A stretch of 64,000 nucleotides of DNA from Cymodocea nodosa (GCA_036874045.1 JAZBRI010000011.1:7259001-7323000); one strand, 5' to 3'; positions 35,434 to 49,107 are shown, counted from the stretch's first letter. Translations and numbers: made by a program. The notes: generated by a model not told the origin, from the letters alone.

Positions 35434-37974
35434 ATGTCACAAGAAGGGAAGTCATTTTCACTAAGCATCGACTCATCTCTCAAGAGATCGTAAAACTTCT
35501 AGCCTTGGTTTTAGGTTGATGCCAATATACTGAAGAGGAGATCAACTTACAAGTCTTGATTCGCGATTCTATAGGGAGAGGAGGTAAGATTGTAAGTGAT
35601 TAAGTTTTTAGTGGTGTAATTACATCGCATGTAATGAGAAAAGTTTTTATTGTCGATAGAGAATTTTTACATTTCACCTTTCGTTCAACTTCAAGAACAT
35701 ATCAAAACAAAAATACCAAAAAAACTAATTATCTGTGTTTATATTTAGTATTTATGTGTTGTATTGTTTGTTTTGTATCGTAATTAATGTTATCATTGTC
35801 ATTATTGTGAATGTTTTATGTTCATTTGATTTAGAAAATAGAAAACAGTTTTATAAATTACTCAAATTGATTTGTACAGAATACTAAAAAAATCTTAATG
35901 GTTACTGTTCGAAATATCTGAATGTTAGTATTGATTAATGATAAATCTTAGATTATTTACATTTTGTGGAACCACCTAATGGATGGTCGAATTTCTTTGT
36001 GAATAGTAGCATTTAATTGGAAATTACAAGTTAGGCTCGTGGAGTTAACTTAAGTCCACGAGGATAGTCAGTTGAGTTAACTATAACTCCACAAACTAAA
36101 TTTGTTGAGTTAACTGTAAATCAATAGAGAGTTTAATTAAACACATTTAAACTCTAGTATAAAATTCAAAATAGTACCTAATTCTTACTCAATCTCTATG
36201 TAGGATCGAATGGCTACTCAAGAGGAGGGTGAATTGTGTTTTTCAATATTTTCAACAAATAATTGAAACTTCAAAATTAAAAATAAGTCGAGACATTGTT
36301 TTAATCCAATCATTTTATTTAAGGTTTCAATTACAATATATAATTCAATTCTCCTTAGAAATTATAGATACAATTATATAACGATACCATGTTTCATCTA
36401 ATTAATTTCAAAACTACAAACAAAGAAAACTAATTTGTAAAATTTAAAACATTTCTCCCTATTTGAGATTTTTCTTCTTCTTCTTCTTCTTCTTCTGCAA
36501 TTCTTTAGTGACAAATATCTAACTTTCTTTACTTCACCAAATTTACTTTCTTCTTCTTCTTCAAATCTTCAGTAACATAAATTTAACTTTTTCTGCTTCA
36601 CTAAATTTGCTTTCTTCTTCTTCTTCAAATCTTTAGTGACATAAATCTAACTTTTTCTACTTCACTTAATTTTCTTCTATCTAAGAGCTTTTCCCCTAAG
36701 AGGTGTTTTGATCCCTAGAAATATATTTTGTTTGGTGTGCAAGGATAATTGATCAATGAGAATTCTGTGCCTTTTATATTGTATATTCACTTCATGCATA
36801 TCCTCCACATTTAATCACTATCAATTTTCCACTCTTCATGTATTTTGTTTTTCCTTCATCAAAATACACACGTTCTGACCCACATTTCCTTTCAAATTTT
36901 CTTTAATCATCAATCCTGGATCTCTGAAAAATTTCTTGCAAAATAAACTTTCTTGACCAAAATTTTCCATCAAGTGTAACAACAAGTCATTGTGTTAATG
37001 TTAACTAAATGAGTAAAATAAGTATATTTATAACTTAATGTATCTAACTCAACGAGTTCATCATGTGCCAAATCACGTGACAAGTACTGTAGCTAACTCA
37101 ACGAACTAAGTCCGTGGTGTTACGCTAACTCAACGAACTAGCTTCGTGGTGTTACAGTTAACTCAACGAACTACCTCCATTGTGTTATTGATAACTCAAT
37201 GAACCAATAATAAATAAATGTTTTTACAATAAGGTATTTACCACGTGCAAGAATAATAACTTTAAGTTTATAACGCTAACCTAACACGTTGCCTTAGTAT
37301 TCAATATAGCAACTCAATGTGTGCAGTTATATTAACTTAACGAGTTAAACATATGCAACTCACGTGATACACTATAATATTTGTAAACCTTAATTTCACC
37401 ACATGCACAATACTTACTTAACGAGTTCGTCTACTCTTTTACTCACTAACTTAACGAGTTCTCACGTGACTTATTTTAACCTTTAAGCCTATAACTCAAC
37501 GAGTTCTCACGTGACCTTTATACAAATAACACACTAACTCAATGAGTTGTCTTAACGTACACTATTCATGATACAGAAAATATAACTTTAAAACATATCA
37601 TGCTTTACGATAAAAACACATGTTAACGTATTGTTTAGTTAAATGAAAATTTAGTATAACGTAACGACTAGTTATTTAACTTAGCATAATTTTAGATCCA
37701 TTATAGACAAGTATTTATATCAGTAAACTTTTTCTATATTAATTGATGTTCTTAATTTACATTCACAAACAATAGTAATTGAGTAAATATGATTACATTC
37801 ATTTAGCATACATCATCAAAATAAAATACTCAACACTATGGGATCGACCTATACTTGCACATAAATACAATATACAAGTGCACTTGCAGTTAAAAATACA
37901 AACTAGACTTAATATCCAATTTGTGTGAAAAATTGTTTATTTACCCTAAAAGAATTTATTAATATATGCACAAA
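35431..37974 (+). repeat. Ath LTR 3' half interrupted by a Cop-A solo LTR
   Basis: Plus-strand LTR from TCACAAGAAGGGAAGTC to 36198, resuming at CTATGGGATCGACC (37836) and ending ATGCACAAACA at 37974. Without the insertion it reads like 23740-24620. Confidence 0.7.
36199..37835 (-). mobile_element. Cop-A solo LTR, TSD CTATG
   Basis: Minus strand, from TGTTGAGTATTTTATTTTG at 37835 to CCATTCGATCCTACA at 36199, about 1.6 kb and of the 5265 subfamily. The right flank 37836-37840 is CTATG and the left flank reads CTATG overlapping the LTR TG, so one TG was lost or shared. The empty site is seen at 17640 (ATCTCTATGGGATC). It contains TAACTCAACGAACTA words and CACGTGAC boxes. Confidence 0.82.
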
Positions 37975-38480
37975 CAATCATTCAACATATGCCTTAATAA
38001 ATCATATATAGGTGAATTGGTATAATGTCTTTATTTATCATATTTTGAATTTGCTTACTAAACTATTTTTTGGTGACGTAATTTTGAAAATTGTGGCATG
38101 TCAAATAGATATTACACATTGACCACAAAAAAGATGAAATCAAGATCTTTCTCTACAAAAGAATTACATAAATACTAGGAAATAAATCCACCTGAAAATT
38201 GGCATAGACAACAAGAACATTATCAAGAACCACCACAACAGTAAGAATAACAACAACAACCAATAGAGCAATCACACCAACAAGAACAGTGATAGACACA
38301 ACATTCAAAAGAACAACATTTTACAGAGAGACATACAAAATAGATACAACAACCTCCACAAGTCTGAACTACAAACTTAGATCAAGAAATAATTGATCAA
38401 GTAAACAAAGTCAGTATAGAAATAGCATAGAAAATTTCAAACACTTTGTTAGATATATTTAGAAAACAATGAGGCTTGTG
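37975..38480 (+). pseudogene. accessory ORF remnant, third copy
   Basis: It matches the C-terminal part of the accessory ORF at 10690-11059: a VNWYNVF segment, KLFFGDVILKIVACQIDIT, then MKSRSFSTKELHKY (compare MRAFSVKDLQKF) and a long Q-rich tail (CAACAACAACAACC, 38240-38262). At least eight stops and a frameshift. It lies directly after an Ath LTR and before a Cop-C-like LTR, so its parent element cannot be assigned. Confidence 0.55.
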
Positions 38481-38519
38481 AGAGAAAATTAAAACAAACT
38501 ATGTATTAAATGAAATCAT

Positions 38520-39950
38520 TGTTAGGACCATTGTATTTTGATAATGCAAAAACCTGTGTGAGGAAATAAATTGTATTTCATAGATTAGACAGTTCAGCAA
38601 AAAAGCAAAAGGCAGATAAGTCATTACAGATAGTTCAGAATGTACTGCAAGAGATAAAAAGGATATCAAAAGGTTACCAGGCTTAACCATTCAAAAGAGA
38701 TAAATTTTCAGTAAGTTATCAAGCCTAAGTATCCGATGAGTCAGTGTTAAGTAGCAAAATCATCATCGAACGGTTAGAAAATTAACTATTAGAAAATACA
38801 AGGCCTTCGGAGAGTTGTAAAAATAGTTGGCTGAATGATCGAAGAGTTAAGACACTAACTATCCGGAAGTTCAAGGAAATCGGAGAGTTAGGAAGGCTAA
38901 CTATCCGAAACTTAAGTCAATAAATTTCTCACGTGTAGAAATCCAGAACAGAAGCTTAAAAGGATTTTTCAGAGAGTTAGAAAGCTAACTATCCGAAAAA
39001 CAAGAGGTTTCGAAAGGTTATAAAATTAACTATCTGAAACTTAAGTAATCCTATTGTGCACGTGTAGAAATAAGAAAGCAGTCGAAAGCTTAGAAGAAGA
39101 ATTGAGAGGATACTATAGCTAACTATCCGAAAGTTGAAGAATTTTGGTGAGTTAACAGTTATAACCATTCGAACTTAAGACACCTCACGTGCATGACTTA
39201 AAATCTCATGTGACATAGACAAAAGGACTTAAGTGGATTTTCGGTGAGTTATGGATGTTCTTTAGAGAGTTACATAGATAACCATCCAAAAATTAAAGGG
39301 AATCGAAAGGTTACAAGCTAGACAGTATACAAAATGGTAACTTACTATTTTTGGGACTAACTACATAGTAAGTATAATAGAAAACATCTGTTGGAAGTAA
39401 ATATGATCGTTATACCTCTTGATATAAATATGAGAAGTATAGGGAAGATTAGAATAATGATTATCATATATTGTGAGCTATTCAAAAATTTCAGAGATAC
39501 TCTCAAGTCTGCATAATATAGAAACATTCTCAAAGTTCACTGCAGCATAAAAGCTCCCTACGCTCAAACTCTATTTTAAAGATCAAAGTTGTTGGTTCGT
39601 GAGTTTTAACCTAAAAACTCACTATTGGTTAAGAGCTTGTACCTTAAAGCTCGAAGAAAGGTTGGTTGTTGAGCTTCAACCTAAAAGTTCAAGTGTCATT
39701 TCTTACTTCAACCTGAAAGCAAGTGTTGTAAGTATTTACATACTTAGTGAAGTCGAAGTGAATCTTGGGGGTGGACTAGCTAAGTTGGTGAACCACCTAA
39801 AAATTTCTTTGTGTTCATTTCTTTCACTATTTTGCATGTACATTGTTTAATTAAGATCTCAATTAAACTGAATCAAACAATTAAGTTATAAAAAAAAAAA
39901 ATTACTCACACACCATTCACCCCCCTCTGGTGAGTCTTTCGATCCTAACA
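38520..39950 (+). mobile_element. Cop-C-like 5' LTR
   Basis: 1431 bp, TGTTAGGACCATTGTATTTTG...TCTTTCGATCCTAACA, followed by PBS TGGTATTAGAGCTTGG (39953-39968). It holds many TAACTATCCGAA, CGGAGAGTTAG and CGAAGAGTTA words and CACGTG boxes. It is related to, but clearly different from, the LTR at 33958-35254. The element is cut soon after the gag start. Confidence 0.82.
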
Positions 39951-40001
39951 ATTGGTATTAGAGCTTGGTTAATCCATTGTAAGATTTAACCATCTAGATT
40001 T

Positions 40002-40122
40002 ATGGTACTATTTGCTGAGGGGCAAAACATCCACAGACCTCCTCTATTCGATGGTTCCAACTATAATTATTGGAAGAATAGAATGGAGGTGTTTCCTCAA
40101 GAGTTCTGATGTAAAACTCTGT
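40002..40122 (+). pseudogene. Copia Gag N-terminus fragment
   Basis: MVLFAEGQNIHRPPLFDGSN then YNYWKNRMEVF, the conserved start of UBN2 gags and very like Cop-C at 33905. A frameshift follows and the sequence then passes into Ath PBS/LTR sequence at about 40122. Confidence 0.7.
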
Positions 40123-40152
40123 GTTTGGATCTCCACCACACACCAGAAAACT

Positions 40153-42422
40153 TGATTGGTTACCTAGCAATGCGTTAGAAAAACTTGGATTTGTTAACTT
40201 CTGTTTTTACTTAGTTAATTTATCTTTATGCCTATATCACTGAATTCCTTTTTAGAAGTAAACAAACAACATTTCACACAAATTAGATATTAATTCCAAT
40301 TTGTATTTTAATTGCAAGTGCATAGTGTCTATTGTATTAGTGTGCAAGTACAGGTCGATCTCATAGGGAATTGCTTAAGAATTGCAAACTGTTCCGTTTT
40401 TAACAATCAAATTTATATATTCAATAAGTTCTCCATTGAGTTATAGTTAACTCAATGGACTAAGTTTGTTGAGTTATGGCTAACTCAATGGACTAACCTC
40501 ATGGACTTAAGTTAACTCCATGAGCCTGTCTTTCCTATTTAATACTGCTATTTACAGAGGAATTCAGCCAATCATTGGGCGGTTCCACAGATTGTAAATA
40601 ACATCAATTAAGCTCTTCAATGTTAGTAAACACTAGATTTATCATTAGGCAATACTAACATTCAGATAATTCAAACAGTAACCATTAAAATCTTTAAGTC
40701 TTTTGAACGAACCAATTTCAGTAAACTATAAAACTAAAACAATCACAACACTAACAAAGATAACATTAATCAATATACAAAACAAACAATACAACACTCA
40801 AATACAAAATACAAACACAGATAAGTTATTTTTTGTATTTTTGTTTTGATATGAGCATGAAAATGGGCGAAATGTGAAATGTAAAGTAATCTTAGTCGAT
40901 AGTAAATACTTCTGTCACTTCATGCGATGCGATTAAACCACTAAAAATTAAACCACTTACAATTTTGTCTCCTCTCCCTATAGAATTGCAAGTCCAGAAT
41001 TGCAAGATGATCTCCTCTTCAGCATACAAGCATCAACCCGAAGTCAAGGCTAGAAGCTTTACGATCTCCTGAGATATGAGTCGGCGCTTGGTGAAAATGG
41101 CTTTCCTTCCTGCGACGCGATCACTCCTCACAGTGGTTGTCAAGTACTATGTTTGGCTTGGAATCGGCCAGACATCAGGAAAGTATCCTCATAGACCTCC
41201 GATGGTTGTTGTTATGGTGGTGGTGTGGAGCTTCAGGGAACTTCTAACACTGCCTGCAGTTAGTGTCATTCTCTACCTCTACATACACTAGCCACCACAC
41301 CTCTACAATTAGTGTCGATGCTGCCTGCAGAAAGCTCGGTGATCCTTCTCTACACACACTGGCCACACCCATCAGCCACACACACCTACTTTTTTCTTCT
41401 TTTCTTTTATATTTCTTCAATGGTAACTACTTCTGCTTGAATGATCGGTTGGATTTCCTTCATTCATATGAACGACGATGATTTCTTCTTCCTTCAACGA
41501 GTGAATTCATGCGTGATACGTGCGATCATGGTTTTTGTTCCAACTATTTTGTTCCTACAATAGCTATAGTGGCATATTAGAAAATAAATGGTCCGTGGAG
41601 TTACAGATAACTCAACGAACTTGCTTCGTTGATTTAATTATAAAACACATGCATAAATTTAACTATCTGATGCTCAGGTGCACTTTAGATACTTACAAAC
41701 TTAACTATCTGATGCTCAGATGCATTTCGGATACTTACAAACTTAACTATCCGATGCTCAGATGCATTTAAGATACTTACAGATAACTCACTGATATATA
41801 ACTTAAGTCAATCTTCCAAATCACGACACGTGTCTTCAGCAGTTTTATAATAAAGAAATATTTCGGAGAGTTACAACTCTAACTATCCGATGCCCAGATG
41901 CATTTCGGATAGTTAGAGATAACTCACTGAAAATCCACTTAAGTCATTCTTCTAGAACATGACACGTGTCCATAGCTATTTTATAATAAAAGGAGATTTC
42001 AGAGAGTTACACATATAACTAATCGATGTCCAGCTGCAATTTCGGATAGTTAGAGATAACTCATCGAAAATTCACTTAAGTCATGCATTATGGTTTCGAC
42101 ACGTGTACTTCAGGAAATAATAAAAATATTCTTTTAAAACATAACTGTCTGGTACATTAAACATAACTCTTTAGTACATTAAGCATAACTATCCGAAATA
42201 ACAGAAAATTCGGATACTTAAGAATTTCACAGCCTGCATTTTACTAACAGTTCAGAAATATACTAAATTAACATTAATTCCCCGAAATTAAGCAGATTCT
42301 TTTATTAACGCATATAACAGTGCAATTATAACAAAATAGCTTAATTCTCATATGATAAGCTAAATATTATGCAATTAACCATCATTTAACTGTTTATATT
42401 ATGCACTTTTTCATTCTAAACA
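40153..42422 (-). repeat. Ath LTR (long subfamily), 3' LTR of M2-type element
   Basis: 2270 bp on the minus strand, TGTTTAGAATG at 42422 to GTAACCAATCA at 40153. A polypurine tract lies directly upstream (42423-42445). Downstream is AGTTTTCTGGTGTG, a decayed PBS, so again both joints flank one LTR. Three hairpin units at 41659-41790. Confidence 0.8.
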
Positions 42423-43648
42423 CTCCCCCCATACCTAAATTTTGCTAGTCCCTTAGCAAACTAAGATCTACTTAATTGGTCCTTCTAAAAGTGTTAGAAT
42501 TAATTCTTCCTTTTTTCTTCTATTCAGCATAAGAACTTGTATTATTATATTGATATTCTGTATGTTTCAATAATCTATTTTAACATTATTTTCTCCTCTT
42601 CAACCTGCAAATATACTTAGAATATATGCAAATTACATACAAAGTATATCATCATCACATAGGTGTTAATTATATTATCATTTATTCTTCTTTTCATCAT
42701 CTGTCATCCTGAATTTTCCAATAAGATTTCTAGAAGAAATTTCAATAACATACGAATCAAAGTACAATCCAATTCAATATGATTAAGACAAGTAGAATAA
42801 AGAATTGTATCTCCATTAAACAACTTCAAAAGTCAATTCTAGATTCATATTTCAGCAATTCTAGATAATAGAAAATATACTCGATTCAAAAGATATCTGT
42901 ATTTCACAAAACACTTGTATCTTAAAATCGTGAAACTGTTAAACTCATGAAATTCAGAAAAAACATAAGATGCTATATCTAGATTTGCATAAATAGTAAT
43001 TTCTATAGCATCTTATATAGCCTTCTAGATATAACATTCAAGCAGTTACAGTTTATAAAAAATTTTACAGTCTCAATTATCGGATAGTTATAGCAAGTTC
43101 ATAAAAAAATATTTCAATTTCCACAAACTTTTCAGTACCATTTTAATTCCTTTAATTAACAAACTTGCATGGCTGTTACTTTAATTACCTTCCCCCGTAC
43201 CTACATTTTGCATTTTCCTCAATCTAAAAGATTTGACAATAAATATGGTAATGGTAGCAGGCATGAATACAGTTTCGTTGATTTAGCACTTAACTCAACG
43301 AATGAGTTTAAATCTAAATTAAGGATAAGTAATCAGTTACATACCTTGTTTCATTTGTATCTCTTTCTGCATATTCTGATTTTTTATTCTGAAAAACTTT
43401 TTATTCACATATAAAAGCAAAATATATAACAAAATAATAGTTAATAGATATTTATAAATCATTGTCTTGTGTGGAACCCAGGCTCCTATGCCTTTGGTGG
43501 CTCACAAGTAAGCCAGTTGGTTTCCCAGCAAAGATACCAACAAACTGGATTGATATATATTTTTTTTTTTTATAAAATAAAATAAAACTAAAATTTTTCT
43601 AAAAGTAAATGTAGAAAACACACAACAATACAAGCACAAAATCATAGC
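42423..43648 (-). other. Ath 3' region with two polypurine tracts
   Basis: No gene. Tract 2 (AAATTTAGGTATGGGGGGAG) touches the LTR at 42423-42442. Tract 1 (AATGTAGGTACGGGGGAAGG) lies about 750 bp upstream at 43183-43212. Between tract 1 and the F-box stop is a dyad TCGTTGATTTAG...TAACTCAACGAA (43272-43305) and a T-run at 43560-43575. Confidence 0.65.
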
Positions 43649-44781
43649 TTAAGAACATGATTGAAAAGTAGAAACAAATGGAATAAACGTGTCAATCCAA
43701 GCAAACTTTTTAGGCATAATTCTTCTTGCTATTAATTCTGTTTTAATGTAGTTCGTGTTCCTTCTTAATTTGTAAACTTGCAATATATTATCAATGCTAA
43801 ATACAAGTGTATTACCATTAATGAAATGAAATGTAGAAAGGGATCCTTTTCGGTTCCAGGATAATGTAGCAGTTTCTATTTCTACATCTATTTCAATATA
43901 TTACTCTTCCCACTTCCATTCATTTATGTCTTTCATGATCCATATTTGACATTTCATCAACTCATCTCACCATCTTATCAAACATAAAGTAGGATCATCA
44001 TATTCATTATACCACATACCTATTTGAATTTTATCAAATTTTGCAGATGGTGGTTTAGCTATTTCTCTCGGTATAGGCAAAATTTCTATATATTCATCAT
44101 AACTATCTATGCTTTGTATAAATCAGATCTAAACGCAACTGATATATCTGTGACTAGATATATATATCCATCAAGCATGACATGCATGTTGTTAATTAAT
44201 GATTTCTATCCTAGATATATCATAGTATTTTCAGTCCAAGATCTATTCAGAAAATTATACACACTAAAACATAAATCTTCATCCCAATTTCCTGTAAGTC
44301 TCCAATAATATAATTTTTCAAGAATGGTCAAATTTTTATCAGAAAATATTAAAGTCAACCAACAATTTCCAGTTGGTACTTCATATCTATTAGGTCTTCC
44401 TATATTCCATTCTTCTCTTGTGATAGGATTTTTGATCAAAATATCAGGAAATAGAATTGCATACCTTGGCTTGGTCTTGTATATAATTAATCCTTCATCC
44501 ATCCCCATAATATGATCTATTCCTTCTAATGTATTGGGTGGAATTCTAGTAGTTTCTTCCATATTCAGATATTCATAGCTAATTGAACTACGATTAAATG
44601 ACTTCCATATGAATCCATCTCTAATCTTAGTCATTTTTGCAACTTGTAGTCCATGAAAATATTTTTCTCTAACATAGTCTTTAATTTCCTTTGATACACA
44701 ACACAGCCTGCACAGATCTTTAGCCGACAAGTTACTCAGTACTTCTCTTAGTGCATCCAGCGGTAATTGCATCAATTCCAT
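43649..44781 (-). pseudogene. F-box protein gene carried by Ath-M2
   Basis: The most complete copy, about 380 codons and intronless. The F-box lies at residues 4-45 (LPLDALREVLSNLSAKDLC, then LCCVSKEIKDYV). A middle region follows (IDHIMGMDEGLIIY, ILIKNPITREEWNIGRPN), then NWDEDLCFSVYNFLNRSW and an FBA-like C-terminus (CQIWIMKDINEWKWEE, FAWIDTFIPFV). The first 200 residues are open. A stop follows YLG at about 44206, then a 1-bp frameshift near 44117, TGA at 43967-43969 (TGG in P1) and TAA before YIEIDVE. The frame could start 9 codons upstream, but MELM is shared with P1. It would act as an SCF adaptor if functional; its target is unknown. The upstream dyad array is separated from it by M1. 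Confidence 0.78.
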
Positions 44782-44847
44782 TTGTTGATCTGTATAACAT
44801 AAACACAAATTTTAGCAAAGACAAAAATTAACATAACTATTGCACAC

Positions 44848-46791
44848 TATTTGTGTTTTCCCAGTACTACACTAGAAAAACTTGGATTTGTTACTTTTAT
44901 TTTTACTTAGTTAATTTATCTTTATGCCTATTCTTTCTTTTAGAAGTAAACAAACAACCTTTAATACAATTTAGATATTAATTCCAATTTGTACTTTAAC
45001 TGCAAGTGCACAGTGTCTATTGTATCAGTGTGCAAGTACAGGTCGATCCCACAGGGAATTGCTAACGAATTTAAGAAATGTTTGATTGTGAACAATTCAA
45101 ATTTATATTCAATAAGCACTCCGTTGAGTTAACTGTAACTCAACGGACTAAGTTCGTTGAGTTATGGCTAACTCAACAGACTATTCTCGTGGACTTAAGT
45201 TAACTCCACGAGTCTGTCTCTTCTTTATAATAATGCTATTTACAAAGGAATTCAGCCAACCATTGGGCGATTCCATAGATTGTAAATAACATCAATTAAG
45301 ATTTTTAATGCTAGTTAACATTGGATTTAACATCAAGCAATACTAACATTCAGATGATTCAAACAGTCACCATTAAAATCTTTAAGTTTTTTGTACGAAC
45401 CAATTTTAGTAAACTGTAAAATTAAAACTAACATAAAATAATCATAAAACTAATACAGATAACATTAATCACGATACAACACAAACAATACAACACTCAA
45501 ATACAACATACAAACAAAGATAAATTATTTTTGGTATTTCTGTTTTTGATGAAATGGGCGAAAGGTGAAATGTAAAGTAATCTCACTTGACAATAAATAC
45601 TTCCGACACTACTTGCAACGCGATTACACCACTAAAAATTAAACCACTTACAATTCTATCTCCTCTCCCTGTAGAATCACGAGTCTAGAATTGCAAGATG
45701 ATCTCCTCTTCAACATACAGGCATCAACCCGAAGCCAAGGCTAAAAGTTTTACGATCTCCTGAAATATGAGTCGGCTCTTGGTGAAAATGTCTTCCCTTC
45801 CCGCGATGCAATCACTCCTCACAGTGGTTGTCAGGCACTGTGTTTGGCTCGAAATCGACTCGACATCAGGCAAGTATCCTCACAGACCTCTGATGATTGG
45901 TGATTATGGTGGTGATATGATGGTTGGTGTGATACTTCGGAGAATCGCCAATACTGTTTGCAGAAAGCTCAGTGCTCCTCCTTTGTATACACTCCGTCCA
46001 TCGAACACCCTTTCTTCTTTCTTTCTTCTTTTCTTTTATATTTCTTCAGTAGTAACTGCTTCTACTTGAATGATCGGTTGGATTTCCTTCCTTCAGATCA
46101 ACAGCGATGCTTCCTTCTCCATGCGCGATTGAATTCCTACGTAATACGTGCAAACGTGGTTTTTCCTTCCAACTGTCTGTTCCTGCAACCGCTATAGTGG
46201 CATTTTAGAAAATAACTATAAAATACATGCAATAAAGAAATAAGCCACTAACCTAACGTGTTACCTTAGTGTATATTCATGTAACTCAACGCATGCAGTT
46301 ATACTAACTTAACGAGTTAAACATGTGCATCTCACATGATATTCTAAAGTATTTAAATTCAACACGTGCATAAAATACATGCAATAAAGAAATAAGCAGC
46401 TAACATAACGCGTTATCTTAGTGTATATTCATGTAACTCAACGTGTATAGTTATGCTAACTTAATGAGTTATAACTTAAGTAAATCTACCAGCTCTCGAC
46501 ACGTGTCAGCAATAGTTTAAACATAAAATAACATTTCAGAGAGTTATAGGTATAACTATCTGATGCTCAGATGCATTTTCGGATACTTAAGAATTTCACA
46601 GCCTGCAACTTACCGACAGTTCATAAATGTACTAAATTAACATTAATTCCCCAAAATTAAGCAGATTTTTCAATTAAAGCATATAACAGTGCAATTATAA
46701 CATAATGTCTTAATTCTCATATGATAAGCTAAATATTATGCAATTAACCATCATTTAACCGTTAATAATATGCACTTTTTCATTCTAAACA
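44848..46791 (-). repeat. Ath-M1 3' LTR
   Basis: 1944 bp, TGTTTAGAATG at 46791 to AACACAAATA at 44848 (terminal CA mutated to TA). It is of the short subfamily: it lacks the CTAGCAACGCG segment of the 26230 type and has one hairpin unit. Dyads lie at 45118-45212. Confidence 0.88.
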
Positions 46792-48549
46792 CTTCCCCCA
46801 TACCTAAATTTTGCTAGTCCCTTAGCAAACTAAGATCTAATTAATTGGTCTTTCAAAAAGTGCTAGAATTAATTCTTCCTTTTTTGTTTTTTTTCTTTTG
46901 TTTAGCATAAACATATATTCTGTATGTTTCAGTAATCAACCTGCAAAGATATTTAAAATATATGTAAATTACATACAAAGTATATCATCTTCTTATAGGT
47001 GTTAATTATATTATCATTTGTTCTTCTTTTCATCATCTGTAATCCTGAATTTTCCAATAAGTTTTCTAGAAGAAATTTCAACAACATACGAATCAAAGTA
47101 CAATCCAATTCAATCTAATTAAGACAAGTAGAATAAAGAATTGTATTTCCATTAAACAACTTCAAAAGTCAATTCCAGATTCATATTTCAGCAATTCTAG
47201 ATAACAGAAAATATACTCAATTCATAAGATATCTGTATTTCACAAAACACTTGTATCTTTTCAGAATAGTATATGTTTTTTTCTTCTTCTTTTTTTTTTT
47301 GTGTACTTTAAAAGTTAATTTGACAAGCTTGAATCATACAAGAGCTTTCTAATATACCCAGGTAACGAGCTTTCAGTCAACAATCCCAGATCTGATTAGG
47401 ATCTTAGGTTGCCAGATTTTCAAAGTCATTTTTCAAGTCAACAATCCTTACATACCTATCTACTCAAGTACAAAAGGCTCGTGATCAAACAAGTCAATAA
47501 ACACTCAAAGTTTTTTTTTTTTTTCTAAAAATAAATGCACACACAAAACAAAACATTAATCACATACTGTATATGCACGTATTTCATTAATACAGATGTA
47601 GTAAAACACCAATCTCATATAATCCTGCTTCTATCATTTACTAAAAATATGAATCCATAATAATAAGCTCATACTTTATTTGTAGTTTAATAAGATCTAC
47701 ACATAAATCATTCTACAAGTTCAATTAGTCAAAGTAAATGTATCTTTCATCATATGTGTTTCATTTAATCTAGAATTCACATCTCAGCGCCTTCAGGACT
47801 TCAGATAATTTTCTGATTAAGCATTAAATATTCTGATTTAATTTTAAAATCGTGAAACTGTTAAACTCATGAAATTCAGAAAAATCATAAGATACTATAT
47901 CTAGATTTACATAAATAATAAATTCTATAGCATCTTCTATAGCCTTCTAAATATAACATTCAAGCAGTTTATAAAAATTTTATAGTCTCAATTATCGGAT
48001 AGTTATAGCAAGTTCATAAAAAATTTTCAATTTCCTCAAAACTTTGTAGTACCATTTTAATTCCTTTAATTAACAAACTTACATGGCTGTTACTTTAATT
48101 ACCTCCCCCCCATACCTACATTTTGCATTGTCCTCAATGTAAAAGATTTGACAATAAGTACAGTAATTGTAGCAGGCATGAATAAAGTTTTGTTTGATTT
48201 AAAATTCAGGATAAGTAATTGGTTACATACCTTGTTCCATTTGTATCTCTTTCTACATATTCCGATTTTTGATTCTGAAAAACTTTTCATTCCTAGATAA
48301 ATACAGAATATAAAACAAAATAACATTTAACAGATATTAATAAATCAGTGTCTTGTGTGGAACCTAGGCTCCTATGCCTTTGGTGGCTCACAAGCAAGCC
48401 AATTGGTTTCCTAGAACAGATACCAACAAACTGGATTGATATATATATTTTTTTTTTTTATAAAATAAACATGAAAAACTTCAAAATTCCTTCTTCTTTT
48501 TTCTAAAAATAAATGCAGAATACACACGTTAAACACACAAAATCACAAC
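46792..48549 (-). other. Ath-M1 3' region with two polypurine tracts
   Basis: No gene. Tract 2 (AAATTTAGGTATGGGGGAAG) adjoins the LTR at 46792. Tract 1 (AATGTAGGTATGGGGGGGAGG) lies at about 48100-48122. T-rich runs stand at 47278-47300 and 47511-47524 (plus strand). Confidence 0.65.
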
Positions 48550-49107
48550 TTAAGAACATGATTGAAAAGTAGAAACAAATGGAATAAATGTATTAGTCCA
48601 AGCAAACTTTTTAGGCATAGTTCTTCTTGCTATTAATTCTGTTTTAATGCAGTTCTTGTTCCTTTTTAATTTGTAAACATGCAATATATTATAAATTCCA
48701 AATACGAGTGTATTACCATTAATGATATGTAATGCAAAAAGGGATCCTTTTTGGTTCCAGGGTAATGTAGCAATTTCTATTTCTACATCTATTTCAATAT
48801 ACTCCTCTTCCCACTTCCATTCATTCATGTCTTCCATAATCCATATTTGAAATTTCATCAATTCATCCTACCATCTTATCAGACATAAAGTAGGATCATC
48901 TTCTTCATTATACCACATTCCTATTTGAATTTCATTAAATTCTGCAAATGGTGGTTTAGCTATTTCACTCGTTATAGGTAAAATTTCTATATAATCATCA
49001 TAATTGTCTATGCTCACTATGTATAAATCAGATCCATATGCTAATGATATCTCTGTGACTAAATATATATATCCATCAAGTATGACATGCGTTTGGTTAA
49101 TTAATAA
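48550..49107 (-). pseudogene. F-box gene C-terminus fused to gag in Ath-M1
   Basis: Only the FBA-like half remains. An open stretch 48861-48550 has FQIWIMEDMNEWKWEEEY, LPWNQKGSLFALHII and KKFAWTNTFIPFV...QSCS stop. Before it, DNYDDYIEILPI and WYNEEDDPTLCLIRW are readable. A TAG stands at 48868-48870 in the codon that is TGA in M2 and TGG in P1. The F-box itself is missing because of the deletion joining gag to this part near 49107. Confidence 0.72.
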
